From the NCBI RefSeq assembly GCF_910592395.1, contig NC_088312.1:16997292-17061291 (forward strand): a stretch of DNA of 64,000 nucleotides, written 5' to 3'. The translations under genes and the position numbers were made by a program. The notes under the pieces are model-generated. The model did not search any database and was not told where the DNA came from. It was given only the letters and a program-made list of their open reading frames with translations. Shown piece by piece: positions 11,887 to 24,842 of the stretch (positions within the stretch are counted from its first letter, which is position 1; each line of letters begins with the position of its first letter). The stretch is from Lineus longissimus (Eukaryota > Nemertea > Pilidiophora > Heteronemertea > Lineidae).

Positions 11887-14130
11887 GTAGATGGTGCAAA
11901 TCGAGGACAAAAATGCGATTTTCGACCCACAGACCGAGGACCGATGACACAACGAGGACGTCCTCAATTTGGATCACCTCGGAATGCCATGTTTCGTCGC
12001 ATTATATACCCCTGGAATAAATCGGATCGTCTAAAAATAAACTGTCCTCGGTTATGTACATTTTTGCGGATTCGTGTGTGTAGGCCGTGTGTGTCGTGTG
12101 TGTGAACCCCCTTTGTGTGACCTCATTGCAACTCTAAAATGCGGACCATTTTCCCGGGTTTTTTTTGTTTCATCATTTAACAATAGGAGGCGCTTAACCG
12201 GAAATGTCCTCGATTACCATTGTCTTCATGCACATGGAACGAAGCCTAGTTCATTCATGCTGAATTTTGGATTGCTACAGGAAAACTTGGAGGAGTGAGA
12301 CACGATAGGGGCCTACCAAATTGAGGTGAGTTATCAAACTTTGCAATATAGGCCTAGGCTAGTTCATGTAGGACCGGTAGTCTGTCCATGGCACAGGTAG
12401 GCCTAGGCTATAGTCGGATTCAATTCGTATGTAAATGTCACTACCTTTAGCCAGTTTTGGGTCACTGTGAAAAACTACTGGGCCGATTTCTTCTAAGCAT
12501 GCTATGTTTGGTTTTTCTTAAATCTAATTTTGGGACCCAACACAATTTCCAGGTTAGTGATTTGCAAATCAAGCAAAAATTTCATGAAATAAACTACAGA
12601 AGTGCGTGAATGTACACACAGCAGTGAACAGTGAGCTGAGCATGACATTCATCTCTTCACTGTCACTGTCCACTGCACTGACAGTGTACTGTACATCAGA
12701 GCATTGAGCCTAGACCTGTTAGTGTTAGGCCTAGATAGGCCTACAGGTACTTTCGAGCAGGTGGCTCAGATCAGACCGGCGGGCTTCAGAAACGGCCAAC
12801 CCCAGGAATAATATATATTTGGTGGGGCCAACGAGGTACAGTTCTTTCATGTATTGTTAGGTCTATGCCTTGGAAGGGTTGGCTAAAGTTAATTTTATGG
12901 GATGCCATTTCCTCAAAAATTATAGACCCTTTGCGTTTCTGCTCAGGCGGGGTGTAAACAAACTAGCGAACAATGAAAAGGCCTACACAGATTGATTCCA
13001 GTCTATCATAGTCTATTGTGAGAATCCCCGATGGGAAGTGACGTTTTTATTAGGCCTACACACAATAGTCAATAAATGGTGATGGTTGGGGTCAGATTTA
13101 TGTCGCCAATCGATGACCTTTTTTGGTGCTGATTTGGGATTCTAAACTCGTTCCGTATGTAGAAAAACGCAGATATCTCGAAAAGTCGATCGATGACACC
13201 CGTTTAAAAAAAACTTATTTGGTTTATTTTATATTATAATCCTTGCGATATCTGCCAAGTTTCATCAGATGTTCCATTAGAAAATTTCCGAGATAAAGCG
13301 ATATTTAGGTCGCCGTAATGCATTATTCCATTTGATTTCTTCCGATTACACCTCTTGCGCTGGTCGCGAGGAGAAATGCCTTGGGTCTTTTTCTAACGTC
13401 AGTGCTCATAACTCTCCATAATGATGCGACGACGACGTCACAGCGTCATTTCGGCCGAGTGCACTTCATGAAATGGGTGTAGCACAACAACCCTAACGAA
13501 AATGTAACATACGTGTGAATCGTTTTTGAAAATATTCAGATTGTTTCACGCGTGTGAAAATTCACCAACTTTCCAGGTGTCAAATCGTTTTACCCGCGTC
13601 AAAGGAGTTTTACACATGTAACATTTTCGAAAAGCTCGCAGCGCACAACACACAAACTTCCACGGCGTGGCATTTTTCGCCGCAACGCCTGAAAAATCCC
13701 TCATCTGATACAAAAACGTGTTGGGAACGCGACTCGCCGCGCCTTGCTTTAGAACGCGCTTCCCTGCTGAGTGACTCAGACACGCTCTTGATTACAATAC
13801 AGAGAGTGACCCAGAACTGGCCTATATCCGTCACACTCGCCACCTATCGGGTGGCGAATACGTAGCGACAACGTATATTATACAGAAGCTGGTCATCGAT
13901 TTTCAAAACATGGATTATTTTATTGAATTAAATCTGCTTGTCCATGCGAACAATCAAAGTGGTGTGATTTATGACTAAAACGGACGACTCGTATGAAAAA
14001 CTAACAGTAAAACATTTTTTGGTGTCATTACAACACCAACTGAAGTTTTCCTAGCCTCAGATCCTTGACCTACTTTTCAAGGTCAAAGATCAAACCGTCC
14101 CAATGACATCGCCAATAGACATTTAATGAT
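11887..14130. other. Unique intergenic DNA next to the satellite, no supported gene
   Basis: The composition drops to AT-rich and AGGCCTA motifs appear. A GTGAGT donor-like site follows AAATTGAG near 12325, but I found no convincing coding exon before it. 13340-13870 is richer in CpG and contains CRE-like words (ACGTCA), so it could be regulatory. It also has an open frame of about 100 codons (13554-13865, plus) with no recognisable domain, which I do not call a gene. Confidence 0.5.
12411..12580 (+). mobile_element. Single arm of the CTATAGTCGGATTCA MITE family
   Basis: This stretch matches the left arm of the inverted-repeat element at 36769-37296: CTATAGTCGGATTCA, then AATGTCACT, AAAACTACTGGGC, GATTTCTTC, GTTTGGTTTTTCTT, and the word GGGACCCAACACAATTTCC. 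Only one arm is present, so it is a truncated or decayed copy. No coding content. Confidence 0.7.
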
Positions 14131-14147
14131 GACCCAGGACCATTTCA

Positions 14148-16135
14148 TTTGAAAATGAATGTGCTAATATCCTCTCAAAAGGGAGACTGTCCTCAGTTTA
14201 TATCCCTGACGATTTATGGGAGTAAAAATCACTGAGTTAAAAGGTTGCAGTACATGCAGTATCTCCCTTAATTTTCCATGTCAGCCAAGGGGAGTCTTGT
14301 GATGTAAAACCAGCAGAACAGCAGAGCTGAATATCCCCTCCATTTTTTTAAACACAGGATTTTAAAATATAGGTTTTTTCCACTCCGATACCTTTTTTAG
14401 CTTACCTCTCTGAGAATTTCGAAAATAGTTATTTGTTTGAAATTGTTGTTGTTGATCTTGTCTTTCAAAATAAATTGATTTTCATGCATTTTGAAACTTC
14501 TGATGGGAAGTAATTAGGGGATCTGGGGCTACATCTGCTTAGGCCATCAGATTCTGGTCCTTCCATCATTCAACTCAAAGGTTCCTGTTGTAATACCTGA
14601 AAGCGTTCATTGGGTAGGTTTCCATAGATACAGGCGATGGTAACAAAGTGGAAAGGAAAAGCATACCCACATGAAAATGCCCGATTCCCTGGTTAGAATT
14701 TTAAAAAATGGACATTACAGTGCATGTGCTCCACATGCTCCACAGTGTCACAGCTATGGGGGTAACACAAGCTACCTTTTATTTGTTACCTTTATATTCA
14801 GAAATTCGCCCTTATATTCTTCTACTCTCAGCCCCTTTACTCTTTTTTTGTAAATGAATGTGCTATCCACACAAAAGGAGGACTGTCCTCTGTTTGTTAT
14901 CATCCATCAGAATTATGTCTCTTCCGATTTCATTCTTTCCTCCTTTATTTGAAAATGAGTGTGCTAATATCCACTCAAAAGGGAGACTGTCCTTAGTTTG
15001 TTTGTACATATAACCACCCCAACCGGTTAATGTCCCTTCTGCTCTCATCCTTTCTTCATTCCTTGAAACTAAATGTGGTAATATCCATGCAAAAATAGGC
15101 TGTCCTCAGTCTGCATGTAATCATCCCAACTGACGATGTCCTTTCTGCTCTTATCCTTTCCTCCTCTACTTTAAAAAAAAAAGAATTTGGTACAATCCAC
15201 TGAAAAGGAGCACTGTCCTCAGTTTGTATGTAATCGTTCCAGTCGATAATGTCCCTTCCTATCTAATTCTTTGCTCCATTCTTTTGAAATGAATGTGCTG
15301 AGATCAACACAAAAGGAGGACTGCCCTCAGTGTGTATGTAATCATCACAACAGACAGGTTCCCCGTAGTGTCCCTCAAGCTCTTATTCTTTCCTCCTTTC
15401 TTGAAGATGAATTTACTAGTATCCACTCAAAAGGCGGACTGTCCTTACTTTGTATGTGTATCATCCATCAGATTAATGTCACTTCCATTGATCATTCTCT
15501 CATCTGTTCTCATTATTTCTTGAAAATGAATTTGCAGACATCCACTGAAAGGATGACTGTCCTCAGGCTCAGTTTGTACATCCTGAGGATATCAGGCCCT
15601 CTTAGCCACATTCCCAAGCTCAGAGGCTCATTTAAGACCCTGAGAAATCCAGTCCAAAATAACTTTGATCTGCTTTTCCCTGTTATGACATTTTGTATGA
15701 GTACATACCGAATGAAGTTATTTTTCATTCCACTTGAATAAATATTCACATCATCTCACATAACTAGTGGCTTCAACTCAGGATATTAACCAATTCAAAA
15801 TATTTCCACTCCAAACCAACTAGATCTACATAACCTGGTAGATGGGGGGGGACTAACATGAATGATATTGCTGATTCAATTAGCCTTCCGGTTTGGCTTG
15901 GGACGTCCAAAATCCCCCACTGGGTATAAGAATTTATCTTATTGGGCGCAAGCTTCCTTGTGCGGGATACTTCATGGTAATGGGCTGATTCTGGGGTTCA
16001 TAGAACCCCTGGTATTCTTAGGATGCAGTTTGTAAACAGTACTCATCCCAACCAATTTTATTTCCCTTGGGCTTTACTTATTCTTTCCTCCTTTTATTGA
16101 AAATATTCCACTCAAATGGAGGACTGTCCTCAGTT
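14148..16135 (+). repeat. Degenerate ~110-120 bp tandem repeat family
   Basis: Units contain GAAAATGAATGTGCTAATAT, then CCACTCAAAAGG, GACTGTCCTCAGTTTGTATG, and CTTATTCTTTCCTCC. Copies start near 14148, 14855, 14948, 15063, 15170, 15283, 15403 and 15521, with a stray one near 16085. Most of 14850-15600 is head-to-tail; elsewhere copies are separated by unrelated sequence. Several copies contain short open frames that differ between units, so the frames are not evidence of coding. Confidence 0.8.
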
Positions 16136-16137
16136 TT

Positions 16138-16345
16138 TGGCTCACCTGCACATCGTTCGTCGTCGTCGTCTGTTGTCGTTTGTCACCGTCGTCTGTCATC
16201 GTCCATTAAACAATGGTGGCACGTTTCTTTAACTGCTAGTGCTATGACCTCGAAATGTAGTATACATTATGCCCCAGGTCACATGACCTCTGACAGTGAA
16301 TTTCGGTCCGATCTGATTCTTGACTTGGCCACCAGGGGGCCAGAA
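16138..16345 (-). mobile_element. 3' end of a HINE-B (Helentron-derived) copy, reverse orientation
   Basis: Read on the minus strand it ends in a GAC/CGA-type trinucleotide tract and GGTGAGCCAAAA, preceded by a core containing GGCCCCCTGGTGGCC-like and AAGAAACGTGCCA words. This is the same 3' end as at 24842 and 36358. Only about 200 bp are preserved. Confidence 0.7.
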
Positions 16346-16640
16346 GTGGAAACTGCCCTTTTTTTCTCTGGGACATGTCTGTCCAACACTGTTCGGAGAG
16401 AGCTATTATACTATTATACATTCGGTAAGGTCTCTAGAGCAGAAGCAATCATGTTCAACGGCGACAGGGTCAATTGTACTAAGTTTTCTAGTGTAAATGC
16501 TCGCACGCAATGGTAATGGTTTAGGGTCTGGGTGAGAGAGTTTTCGTACAAAAAGGTGGTGATCTGAAATCATGTCGCACTGTTTCAAATCCTTGATCAT
16601 CCCACACTGGCTCATGGTAACTGCAACATCCAGGGTATTA

Positions 16641-17605
16641 CACGCATACATCATGCCATTTCAGGGTCCGAGTCTGTGGACAATTGGTTTGATTAATTTG
16701 TCTCTTCGATATTGCTCCTTTATTGCATTAGATTTTCATCGCAATTCAATCTATTCAAGATATAGCCAATTTGAACCTGTCTGCGCCAAGGATAGATTGG
16801 TTCCAGATCGACTCACTAGGGATACGCAGTAGAGCACAATATCATGAAAAACGACCCTTTGTATTGTAAATTCCAATCACCTGCAGGACAGGTCAATTTC
16901 TCTCAATAAAATTAATTTTGTTGACTGTGGGTATAAAGTAGTAAATATCGGCTTTATACTACTGTTTGAAGGTCAAGAGAACACGCTACACCACTAAAAT
17001 TTCCAATGCAGAGCTGCCAGCTGGATGAAATATGATTGATTGAACTAATCAGCCATGGTATGTAAATATTACAGGAGGCAACGGAAGATATCCCTAGTTC
17101 AGTATGTTGTATCGGTAGCTTTACAGAAAAGAAGTTTCAGAGGATGAGACTTCTCCATGGACAACTGTGGTATGTCCAGGCTGGGTTGTACAGCACAAGG
17201 ATACAAAATGCTGTCTGTAATTGAGAGGTATCCTGATTTAACAGAGGTAAAAAAAAAAGAAATTACCAGTTTGGGACTAACATCACTGTCTTTTTTTTTA
17301 ATAAGGTAGAGATTACAGGAGTCAACAAAATTAATTTTATTGAGAGAAATTGACCTGTCCTGCAGGTGATTGGAATTTACAATGCAAAGGGTCGTTTTTC
17401 ATGACATTGTGCTCTACTGCATATCCCTAGTGAGTCGATCTGGAACCAATCTATCCTTGGCGCAGACAGGTTCAAATTGGCTATATCTTGAATAGATTGA
17501 ATTGCGATGAAAATCTAATGCAATAAAGGAGCAATATCGAAGAGACAAATTAATCAAACCAATTGTCCACAGACTCAAACCCTGAAATGGCATGATGTAT
17601 GCGTG
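16641..17605. mobile_element. Inverted-repeat element with 286-bp arms
   Basis: The left arm (16641-16926) and right arm (17320-17605) are reverse complements over 286 bp each with only scattered mismatches, and they enclose a 393-bp spacer (16927-17319). The arms start with CACGCATACATCATGCC and end with its complement. No transposase-like frame occurs in the spacer. I could not find a convincing target-site duplication, so it may be a foldback or MITE-like element or a local inverted duplication. Confidence 0.8.
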
Positions 17606-18229
17606 CATATAAAAGTATATCAATCGGTCCCATAGAGATGATGAGGCAATGTCAATATGCCTTGTTCCTTAGTCAGCAATATGCCCCTTTTTATACGGAG
17701 AAGAAGGAGAACCCAGATAGGCCTTTACATGTCGGCTTCCAAATGGCTCGAACCAACTGTACTATCATTACTATAAATTTAAAATACGTGCTCCTCCTAC
17801 ATGTAGCAATGTCTCGGATAAAAAGGCACTTAGTCGACAGACAAGCTAGAAGTTCAGCACCGTGAGCAGCTCCTTGGTAAGGCTATGTCAGGTTCTCTTC
17901 AGATACATCTCAAGTATTGAAAGCTGTGGTGAGCTGAGCACATAAAAAGACCTTGGTCACCTTAATTTGAAAATCCCTTCATAATAAAGGGCTACCTCTG
18001 ACTAAAACAGCACAATAGACCACCAATATGATCCCAGCTCCTAACAGCGGGAAAACCCAAGTCCAGCAACCAAAAGTACCAAAAATACATTTTTGTTTAC
18101 ATTTGAACTGCACACCTGCATTTGTTTACAATTTCATTTCCCGCGAAATCTCGAAAATCAGGAGACCTGCAATCGTGGATTGAAAATAACATTAACCTGG
18201 GTTCAGCAGGTCAGCAGGTATACTGGCTG
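17606..18229. other. Intergenic, nothing recognised
   Basis: AT-rich sequence without domain-bearing frames, hairpins or repeats that I could identify. Confidence 0.4.
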
Positions 18230-20105
18230 TTCCAATCATCCCCCTACAGCTTAAAACGTCTACTTTTTACTCATGTAAGAATCGTAGTACTAATACTAAC
18301 TTCAACTTATTTTCCAGTTATGATAACACAACACGCATCTTCATGATCATGATCTTTCTCAAACTAACTGAATGACATAATCGCCTTGGACGCACAACCT
18401 AACCACATTATATCAATCCGCCCCGACGATCGACACATCCATTCGATTCGATAACACTCGATAAAGTTTGATAAATAAACTAGAACTGAGATTTCACAGG
18501 AGCACCTGTGAATTCATGACTCCAGGGTTGTTTTGAGGGCGATATCGTAAGAGTTGGTCTTGAGTATGGGGACCTGTAGGTCCGTGTGAGGCACTTGGGG
18601 AGGGAAGACTAGTTGAACGATGGGATCTGACACGGACACTTCTATTGATCTCATTGTATGAATACCATTTAATTACAAACAAGTGAAAACAGATCATATC
18701 ATATTCCTTGGCATAAATTAAAATAGGAGTGCGGGAACAAGGTTTTTTAGCAGGAGGAAAGCGAGAACATTTTGCGCCGTCGTATTCCGATTTGACTGGT
18801 TAGTGGTGAAATCTGCTTTTAATTTTGCAAATTAACATATTTGTTTTTCTAGTTATAACGTTGTCTGAATTAAAGATGCTTTCCCAATGCTTGACTGGTC
18901 TGGCCAGGAAAACGTGACGTCATTTTGGCCATTCTTCTTACCGCACGCCCTCCCTCTCCGTAAAACTTCCTGACATGGTGTGAAGTGGGAGGGCGCACAA
19001 TGGGAACCACACTGCCGCGATGTTAATAGTTTCTATTCATAGAATTCAGCAGCAGAGATTTTAAGCACGGAAAAAGTAGATTAACTCGGCTAATCTCAAT
19101 GGATTTTACCCAGGAATGTTTTCAAGGCGAGAGAAACATCTGATTTAAGTACTGCGCTTATTAGATTTCATGTTCATGCCGAAGATTGGCCTAAAACGTG
19201 GAGGAAAAGAGTGCATTATCGAGTGTTGGAGAGGTCACGTGGTTGGACGAGAAACCTGAACAAAGTTTTCGTGCTTTTAGCTGTCAACATCAATGGCTAT
19301 AATATACTCCTGCAGAATAGTAGAACTAATAGAACTAATTTCCGAAGTTTCCAATAGTTTGAACACAAATCAGAACATCACCCATCAGCTGGACTCAGAT
19401 CTGCATAAATTACGATAAATAATGAGGTCATCGCTTCAATTTCGCAAAGAAAGTTGACTCCATTCGAAGGTTGTTTTGACCAAATTCCGTTGAACTCATC
19501 GTTATGAGGGCATTTGAACACATTCACGTTGATCGTTTCTATAAACGTGTGAAGTTTTGTACCAAAATACGTTTCCGTAAAGGCTTAAAAAAGAAAATTT
19601 GTCACTTACAAAATCATCGCTCCGGTTGAAATAAAAAGGTCACCGCCATTTTCTTGATGATAGTACTCCAGGTAACCTCGGCGGGAAATTTAAAGCGGAA
19701 TCATCCGGGGTCAAACAACAGTTTTGCTCACTACCGCCAACTGGTGATATAAATCGACACTAATCTATTTTATATCAAAACTTCTGTATCATGAGGACCT
19801 TTTCAACTTTATTTCAAGCTTTTATCTGCTGGAATAGAGCGTCAAAAAATTGTTCTTTCATTTACGCATTTTGCCCCTGGGGAGCTGAATTTGAGTTGAA
19901 TCGCCCAAATTTTTTTCCGTAAGCAACATTTTCTGCGGTGTTTATAAGCAAGACTAGATTTGAAGTGCCTCGGTTGTATGATTACAAAATGCCCAACTTT
20001 GTCTAGAGATGGCTAGATGGAAGGATGGCAGGATGGATGGAAGGACGGACACCAATCGAATAGCTATTTGACTAGCTCCGCTGACTTTGTCAGCTGAGCT
20101 AAAAA
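18230..20105 (+). mobile_element. Diverged HINE-A (pearl-like) copy
   Basis: It shares blocks with the copies at 29717 and 44283, including GTCTACTTTTTACTCATG with AAGAATCGTAG, the phrase ACAAAATGCCCAAC, then a GATGG/GGAC-rich microsatellite, ACACCAATCGAATAGC, and the terminal stem CTGACTTTGTCAGCTGAGCT followed by AAAAA. The left limit is uncertain because the 5' part is highly diverged. Similar AGTCCAACGCC-type sequence beyond 20105 is unrelated. Confidence 0.6.
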
Positions 20106-20515
20106 CGTTTTGGACAAAATGCCTGTGGAAATCGCAAGACACGCGTGGCAAATCGGTCAGTGTGCCAAGGCCTTTGCCGAAATTAGCTAAACACTCCAGT
20201 CCAACGCCTTGCCCTGTATTATCCTATACATTTTGTGGTCGTGTGAGTACAGTACTGTACGGCCCCATGTCACCCACTTCCCTGCTTCCCTCAGGATGAT
20301 CAGTAACTTCAAGGGGCTTTACATTGGAGGTCTCAACCATCCAGATGGAGTTCTACTACATGTAAGTGACCGTAGCACAAGTGTTTGAGAACATGAAAAA
20401 CAAAATATGCCATGTGTGTTCAATACTTTGTTAGGCTGAGGACATCTTTAATGAAATAAGACGAAATGGCCCTTTGAACCCCTCCCCCAAACGAAAAAAA
20501 AAAGTGTTTCGCATG
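20106..20515. other. Intergenic, nothing recognised
   Basis: Contains a short perfect palindrome GTACAGTACTGTAC and no coding signal I trust. Confidence 0.4.
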
Positions 20516-20599
20516 TCCTCAAGTACTTTTGCCACAGTCCCTAAGGAGCTGCTCTGCACCTACAGCAATAATGCAGGAATACATGTATGAAGCAACACT

Positions 20600-21150
20600 T
20601 GCTCTTTTACATTCCCAATGTCCAAAGGAATGCGTCACATTGAGGGATTCGCTATTCTGCATTCCAAGTGCCACCGCATGAAGGGAGGAGCCACCATATC
20701 CAGTTGGCAGCATTTCTAACATCATTGAGGAGGAGCTGTTCTGCATCCCTGTCCTCATGACGAGATGGAGACGGGGGGGGGTATCATCCGTCCCTGTTTC
20801 CTCTCGACAACGGGAATGTTTTACAGAAGGGTCCCACACTGGAGGAGTCAGCATCATCCTTGGGACAGCTCTTCCGCATTACTGTCATCATAAGATGGGG
20901 GAGGGGGGGGGGGGCAGTAACACCTGCCCTAGTTTCCTCTGGATGACAGGCATATTAAAGACGAGTCCCATGGGAGGAGTCATCAACATTCAGGGGGCAG
21001 CATTTCAGAATCTTGAGGAGTAATTCCGCATCCTTGACATCATGAGGAGATGTGGATGAGAAAAATCCCACCCTTGTTTCCTCTGGGTGACAAGCAACTT
21101 TTACTGAAGAGTCCCGAATGGAAGGAGTTGCAAGTGATTTGATAGGATTC
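20600..21150 (+). repeat. Degenerate ~145-bp tandem repeat with G-runs
   Basis: Three recognisable units begin near 20745, 20893 and 21040. Each has a purine-rich start (GATGGAGACGGGGG-like), CCTGTTTCCTCT, GACAGGCA or a variant, GAGTCCC, GGAGGAGTCA and CATC. A weaker unit precedes them from about 20600. Poly-G tracts at 20775 and 20902 are probably unstable. No coding role is evident. Confidence 0.65.
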
Positions 21151-21458
21151 CCCATGGAGCGCTTATAAATAATCAATTTCAATCTTTATTTGTTACAATG
21201 ATATTCTACTGAAGAAGTCAGCCAATCTATACTGCATCTGGACAATTTCATTATGAAACACAGAATGGTGTTGAATAATAAGGATGCTTACCTGAAGAAA
21301 GTGATCAAGATGTCAAATGGTGTTTTGAAACTTTCATTTGACTCCATAGCGAAACGACTGATGATTCAGTCCAAATCAAGCCCCTATTAACCGGGGTCAG
21401 AATTATGCTATGACTGAGCCATTCGAAATGCTGACACCATGGCAACATCCTGAAAACG

Positions 21459-22720
21459 GTATACGGTAAAAAAAGCAACGGAAAAAGACAACAGAAAAAA
21501 AGCCCGGTAAAAAAGACAACAGGTAAAAAAGGCAACAGTAAAAAAGGCAACGGAAAAACAGACAACAGGTAAAAAAAGCAACGGTAAAAAAGACAACGGG
21601 TAAAAAAAACAACGGGAAAAAAGACAACCATCTAGGTAAAAAAGACAACGGGTAAAAAAAGCAACGGAAAGAAAGACAACCATCTAGGTAAAAAAGACAA
21701 CAGGTAAAAAAGATGACTACTATCAAAGAGGACCCAATTAACTTCCACAATACAGCCAAATTAGTTGTACTGGTTTACTAGTATTCAGTATTGCCTCATT
21801 TCCAGAGGAAGGGTTCCATCTTATTAGCCAACAAAGCGTCAAAGGGAGGAACATCATCGCTCTAGGGCTCTAGGCATGATAGGGCTGTCGGAGTGCCGGC
21901 TGTGCAGTGGAAACATCAGCGCCTGTCACCACACCTCCGAGGTCCCGTGTTCAATTCCCAGTCTGTCCGGCACTTTATGTCATAGAGTGGGCGGTTTCCT
22001 CTGTCGTATCCGGTTTCCTTCTACATTGTACATGTACAAGTTTGCTTTAAAATTGCCCAATATGATTTGAGAGATAATAATGTCCAAGTTGACGCTCAGC
22101 TCTCAACTCAATATTTTTTATCATCGCTCTATTTGGCGAGTGTAGGCCCGTCCTTGGTCGAACACCATTTTGGTTTGAGAGATGCGCCTGAGTTGGTCTG
22201 TACTCCTCTGACAAAATGAAGGGATGGATCAACAAATTGTCGGCAACATGTCTTTGATTGGGGCAGTCACGGTTCGGAATATGAATTCTGCTTATTGCTG
22301 ACAGTAAAGGCCTGTTTACACTACTTTTGAGCACTTTTTCGGTGGTTTGCCACTCCAGTTTGCTATTTTTGCATAATTTGAAATTTCGCTTCAGCTTTAG
22401 TGGAAGCAAGCTTTTACAGTTTCACCGTGACAGTGGACTTGACAACAACTCTGACCTGCGACTATGAAAAATTTCTAAATCAATTTATAGGGTCGAATTA
22501 GAAGTTATTATTTATTACTTTTTTCCGTTGCTTTTTTTACCCGTTGTCTTTTTTACCTAGATTGTTGCCTTTTTTCCGTTGCTTTTTTTACCTGTTGTCT
22601 TTTTTTCCGTTGTCTTTTTTACCTGTGGTCTTTTTTAACCGTTGTCTTTTTTACCGTTGTCTTTTTTACCAGGCTTTTTTTCCGTTGTCTTTTTTTCCGT
22701 TGCTTTTTTTACCTAGTTGG
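21459..22720. mobile_element. Candidate transposon bounded by inverted GGTAAAAAAGACAACGG minisatellites
   Basis: From 21459 to 21715 the plus strand repeats a 16-18 bp purine unit, GGTAAAAAAGACAACGG and variants. From 22518 to 22720 the same unit appears in reverse complement. The outermost copies match best (GGTAAAAAAAGCAACGG). The 800-bp interior contains a SINE-like relic and no transposase frame. The layout resembles the better-defined element at 30113-32476, whose ends also begin GGTAT and carry inverted minisatellites. No clear target duplication was found here, so the mobile assignment rests on symmetry. Confidence 0.55.
21880..22030 (+). mobile_element. tRNA-derived SINE-like relic
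   Basis: The stretch has a tRNA-like layout: GCCTGTCACCACACCTCCGA, then GTGTTCAATTCCC, which resembles a polymerase III B box, followed by a conserved-looking tail with GGTTTCCTCTG and GGTTTCCTTCTAC as found in several animal SINEs. The A box is poor. It lies inside the minisatellite-bounded element. Assignment is by motif recall only. Confidence 0.45.
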
Positions 22721-23425
22721 CTTCAATGACCAATCGACCTCCTCCACTTTTGGAAAGTTGGAAAGGGAACATACGCAGACCTAATAACGTTTATACCATA
22801 TAGATGGTCTCATCAATCCGGAACGTGCCATTTTTAATGAATGTTGACCTGTTCCTAGAGTCTGTTTGGGTTGGACACATAGTATTTAATTAATGGTTGT
22901 GGCAGTGAGATTTGATTGATCTTTGATTATTATTCAAAAGTTACACGACATGCCAATGTCAAGTCTGTGATAACAGGGAGTAATGCCATAAGTGGACGTT
23001 CACATGCTGGACTCGGCCTACGCAATGTTAGCTTATAAAATTGGTGAAAAGTAGTTTCGTAAACATCAATAAGCAGACCTAATAATATTGACAGTCTTAT
23101 GAATTAGTAGGGAAAATTAGTTAAAAGTCGGAAAAAATAAATTGTGAAAAAGTTATAAAATACGCTAACATAATAATAACCCACAAATCAAAATCAGTGG
23201 TCCATTCCCATTATTACCGGCCTGATGGTTTAGAATGACATCATAAGCAGCCCGTCAAGCAGGTCAAGATTAATTATTTCTTTCAGTAGTAACATGCTTA
23301 ATGCCATTGTACACCTGTAAATAGGTTACCGATAGACTCAGGAATGCAAGATAATTTTCAAAAGCCACTATTGACATTCTCCCAGTGCTAACGCATAAAA
23401 ACAATGGATCGTCGTCCGCTTGTTG
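22721..23425. other. Intergenic, nothing recognised
   Basis: AT-rich DNA without a supported gene, repeat or hairpin. Confidence 0.4.
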
Positions 23426-24842
23426 TAATGAAACGGCCAGGGGCCATTGTGCTCACCGTATACATCTTTTAGTAGGCAGGATCATGCTTAATTTAGAGGT
23501 GAATATGGTGAACACAATCAGGCATGAAGACTTTTTTAGATGTGTATTGATGTCAAGTAATAAGACAGGGCAGTATATATAAGTTTATGATCCAATCAAT
23601 AATTGTCTATGACATCAACAAGATCAATATCGTGTGATTGCTAAGAGTCCCTGCAATAAAAAATTCATCGAAAAAAAGTCATTAATAAGCGAGATATTGC
23701 ACGTCCTACTTTTTCAGTTTTGACCCCCTGGTGGCCAAATCAAGAATCAGATCAGGCCAAAATTCGGTGTCAGAGATTATCTGATGCAGGGGGTTACATG
23801 TACCAACTTTCAAGTTCATAGCTTCAGCAGTTAAGAAACGTGCCATAGTTACACTCTAATGGCCAATTTACGCCATTTGACCTCTGTGACCTAGAAAAGG
23901 AGGTCAAATTCAAAAATCGTAGGACATGTGGTGTATCCTTGCTAGAAGTCCCTGCCATAAAAAAATTATCAAAAACAATTCACTCAAATGAGCAAGATAT
24001 TGCACTTCTTCCTTTTTCCATTATGGCCCCCTGGTGGCCGAATAAAGAATCAGATCAGGCCAAAATTCGGCATCAAAGGTTATCTGATGTAGGGGGTTAT
24101 AGGCACCAAGTTTCAAGTTCATAGCTTTACTGGTTAAGAAACGTGCCATAGTTTACACTCTAACAGCCAATTTACGCCATCTGACCTCTGTGACCTTGAA
24201 AAGTAGGTCAAATTGAAAACTCGTAAGACATGTGATGTATTCTTCCTAAGAGTACCTACCATTAAAATTTTATCGAAAACAAGTCACTTATAAGCGAGAT
24301 ATCACACTTTTTAGATATCCACTTTTGGCCCCCTGGTGGCAAAGTTGAGAATCAGATCAAACTGAAATTCAGCACCAGAGGCTATGTGATATAGGGGGTT
24401 ATATGTACTAAGTTTCAAGTTCATAGCTTTAGTGGTTAAGAAACGTGCCATAGTTACACTGAAACAGCCAATTTACGCCATTTGACCTCTGTGACCTTGA
24501 AAAGTAGGTCAAATTAAAAACCCGTATGATATATGATGTATCCTTGCTATGAGTACCTACCACAAAAATTTCATTCCAAACAAGTCATTAATAAGCGAGA
24601 TATCACACTTTTTAGATATCTACATTCGGCCCCCTGGTGGCCAAATTAAGAATCAGATCGGACCGAAATTTAGTGTCACAGGTCATCTGACCAAGGGAGT
24701 CCTGTGTACAAAGTTACAAGTTCATAGGCTTAGCGGTTAAGAAACGTGCCACTGTTTTTGAAACAGGATACGACGACGACGACGACGACAGACGACGACG
24801 GACACTGCGGTATTGTATAGACTCCCCTACGGTGAGCCAAAA
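23426..24842 (+). mobile_element. Near-complete HINE-B with four ~302-bp core repeats
   Basis: The 5' end is AATGAAACGGCCAGGGGCC followed by ATTGTGCTCACCGTA; the 3' end is a GAC trinucleotide tract and TACGGTGAGCCAAAA. GCTCACCGTA (23451) and TACGGTGAGC (24829) are perfect inverted copies. The core repeats with the phrase GTTAAGAAACGTGCCA at 23830, 24133, 24435 and 24736, and each unit has GGCCCCCTGGTGGCC and TGACCTCTGTGACCTTG. Non-coding. The design (subterminal inverted repeat, internal tandem units, microsatellite, 3' stem) is that of Helentron-associated interspersed elements; transposition would need a partner's Rep/helicase. Confidence 0.8.

Noticed and set aside
12300-12340. GTGAGT donor after AAATTGAG as evidence of a host gene
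   Set aside because: No coding exon could be attached upstream or downstream.
13554-13865. 103-codon plus-strand open frame
   Set aside because: CpG-rich context explains the open frame on both strands; no domain or splice support.
21305-21759. Minus-strand Phe/Leu/Cys-rich, membrane-like proteins
   Set aside because: Translation of the GGTAAAAAAGACAACGG minisatellite; hydrophobicity comes from poly-T codons.
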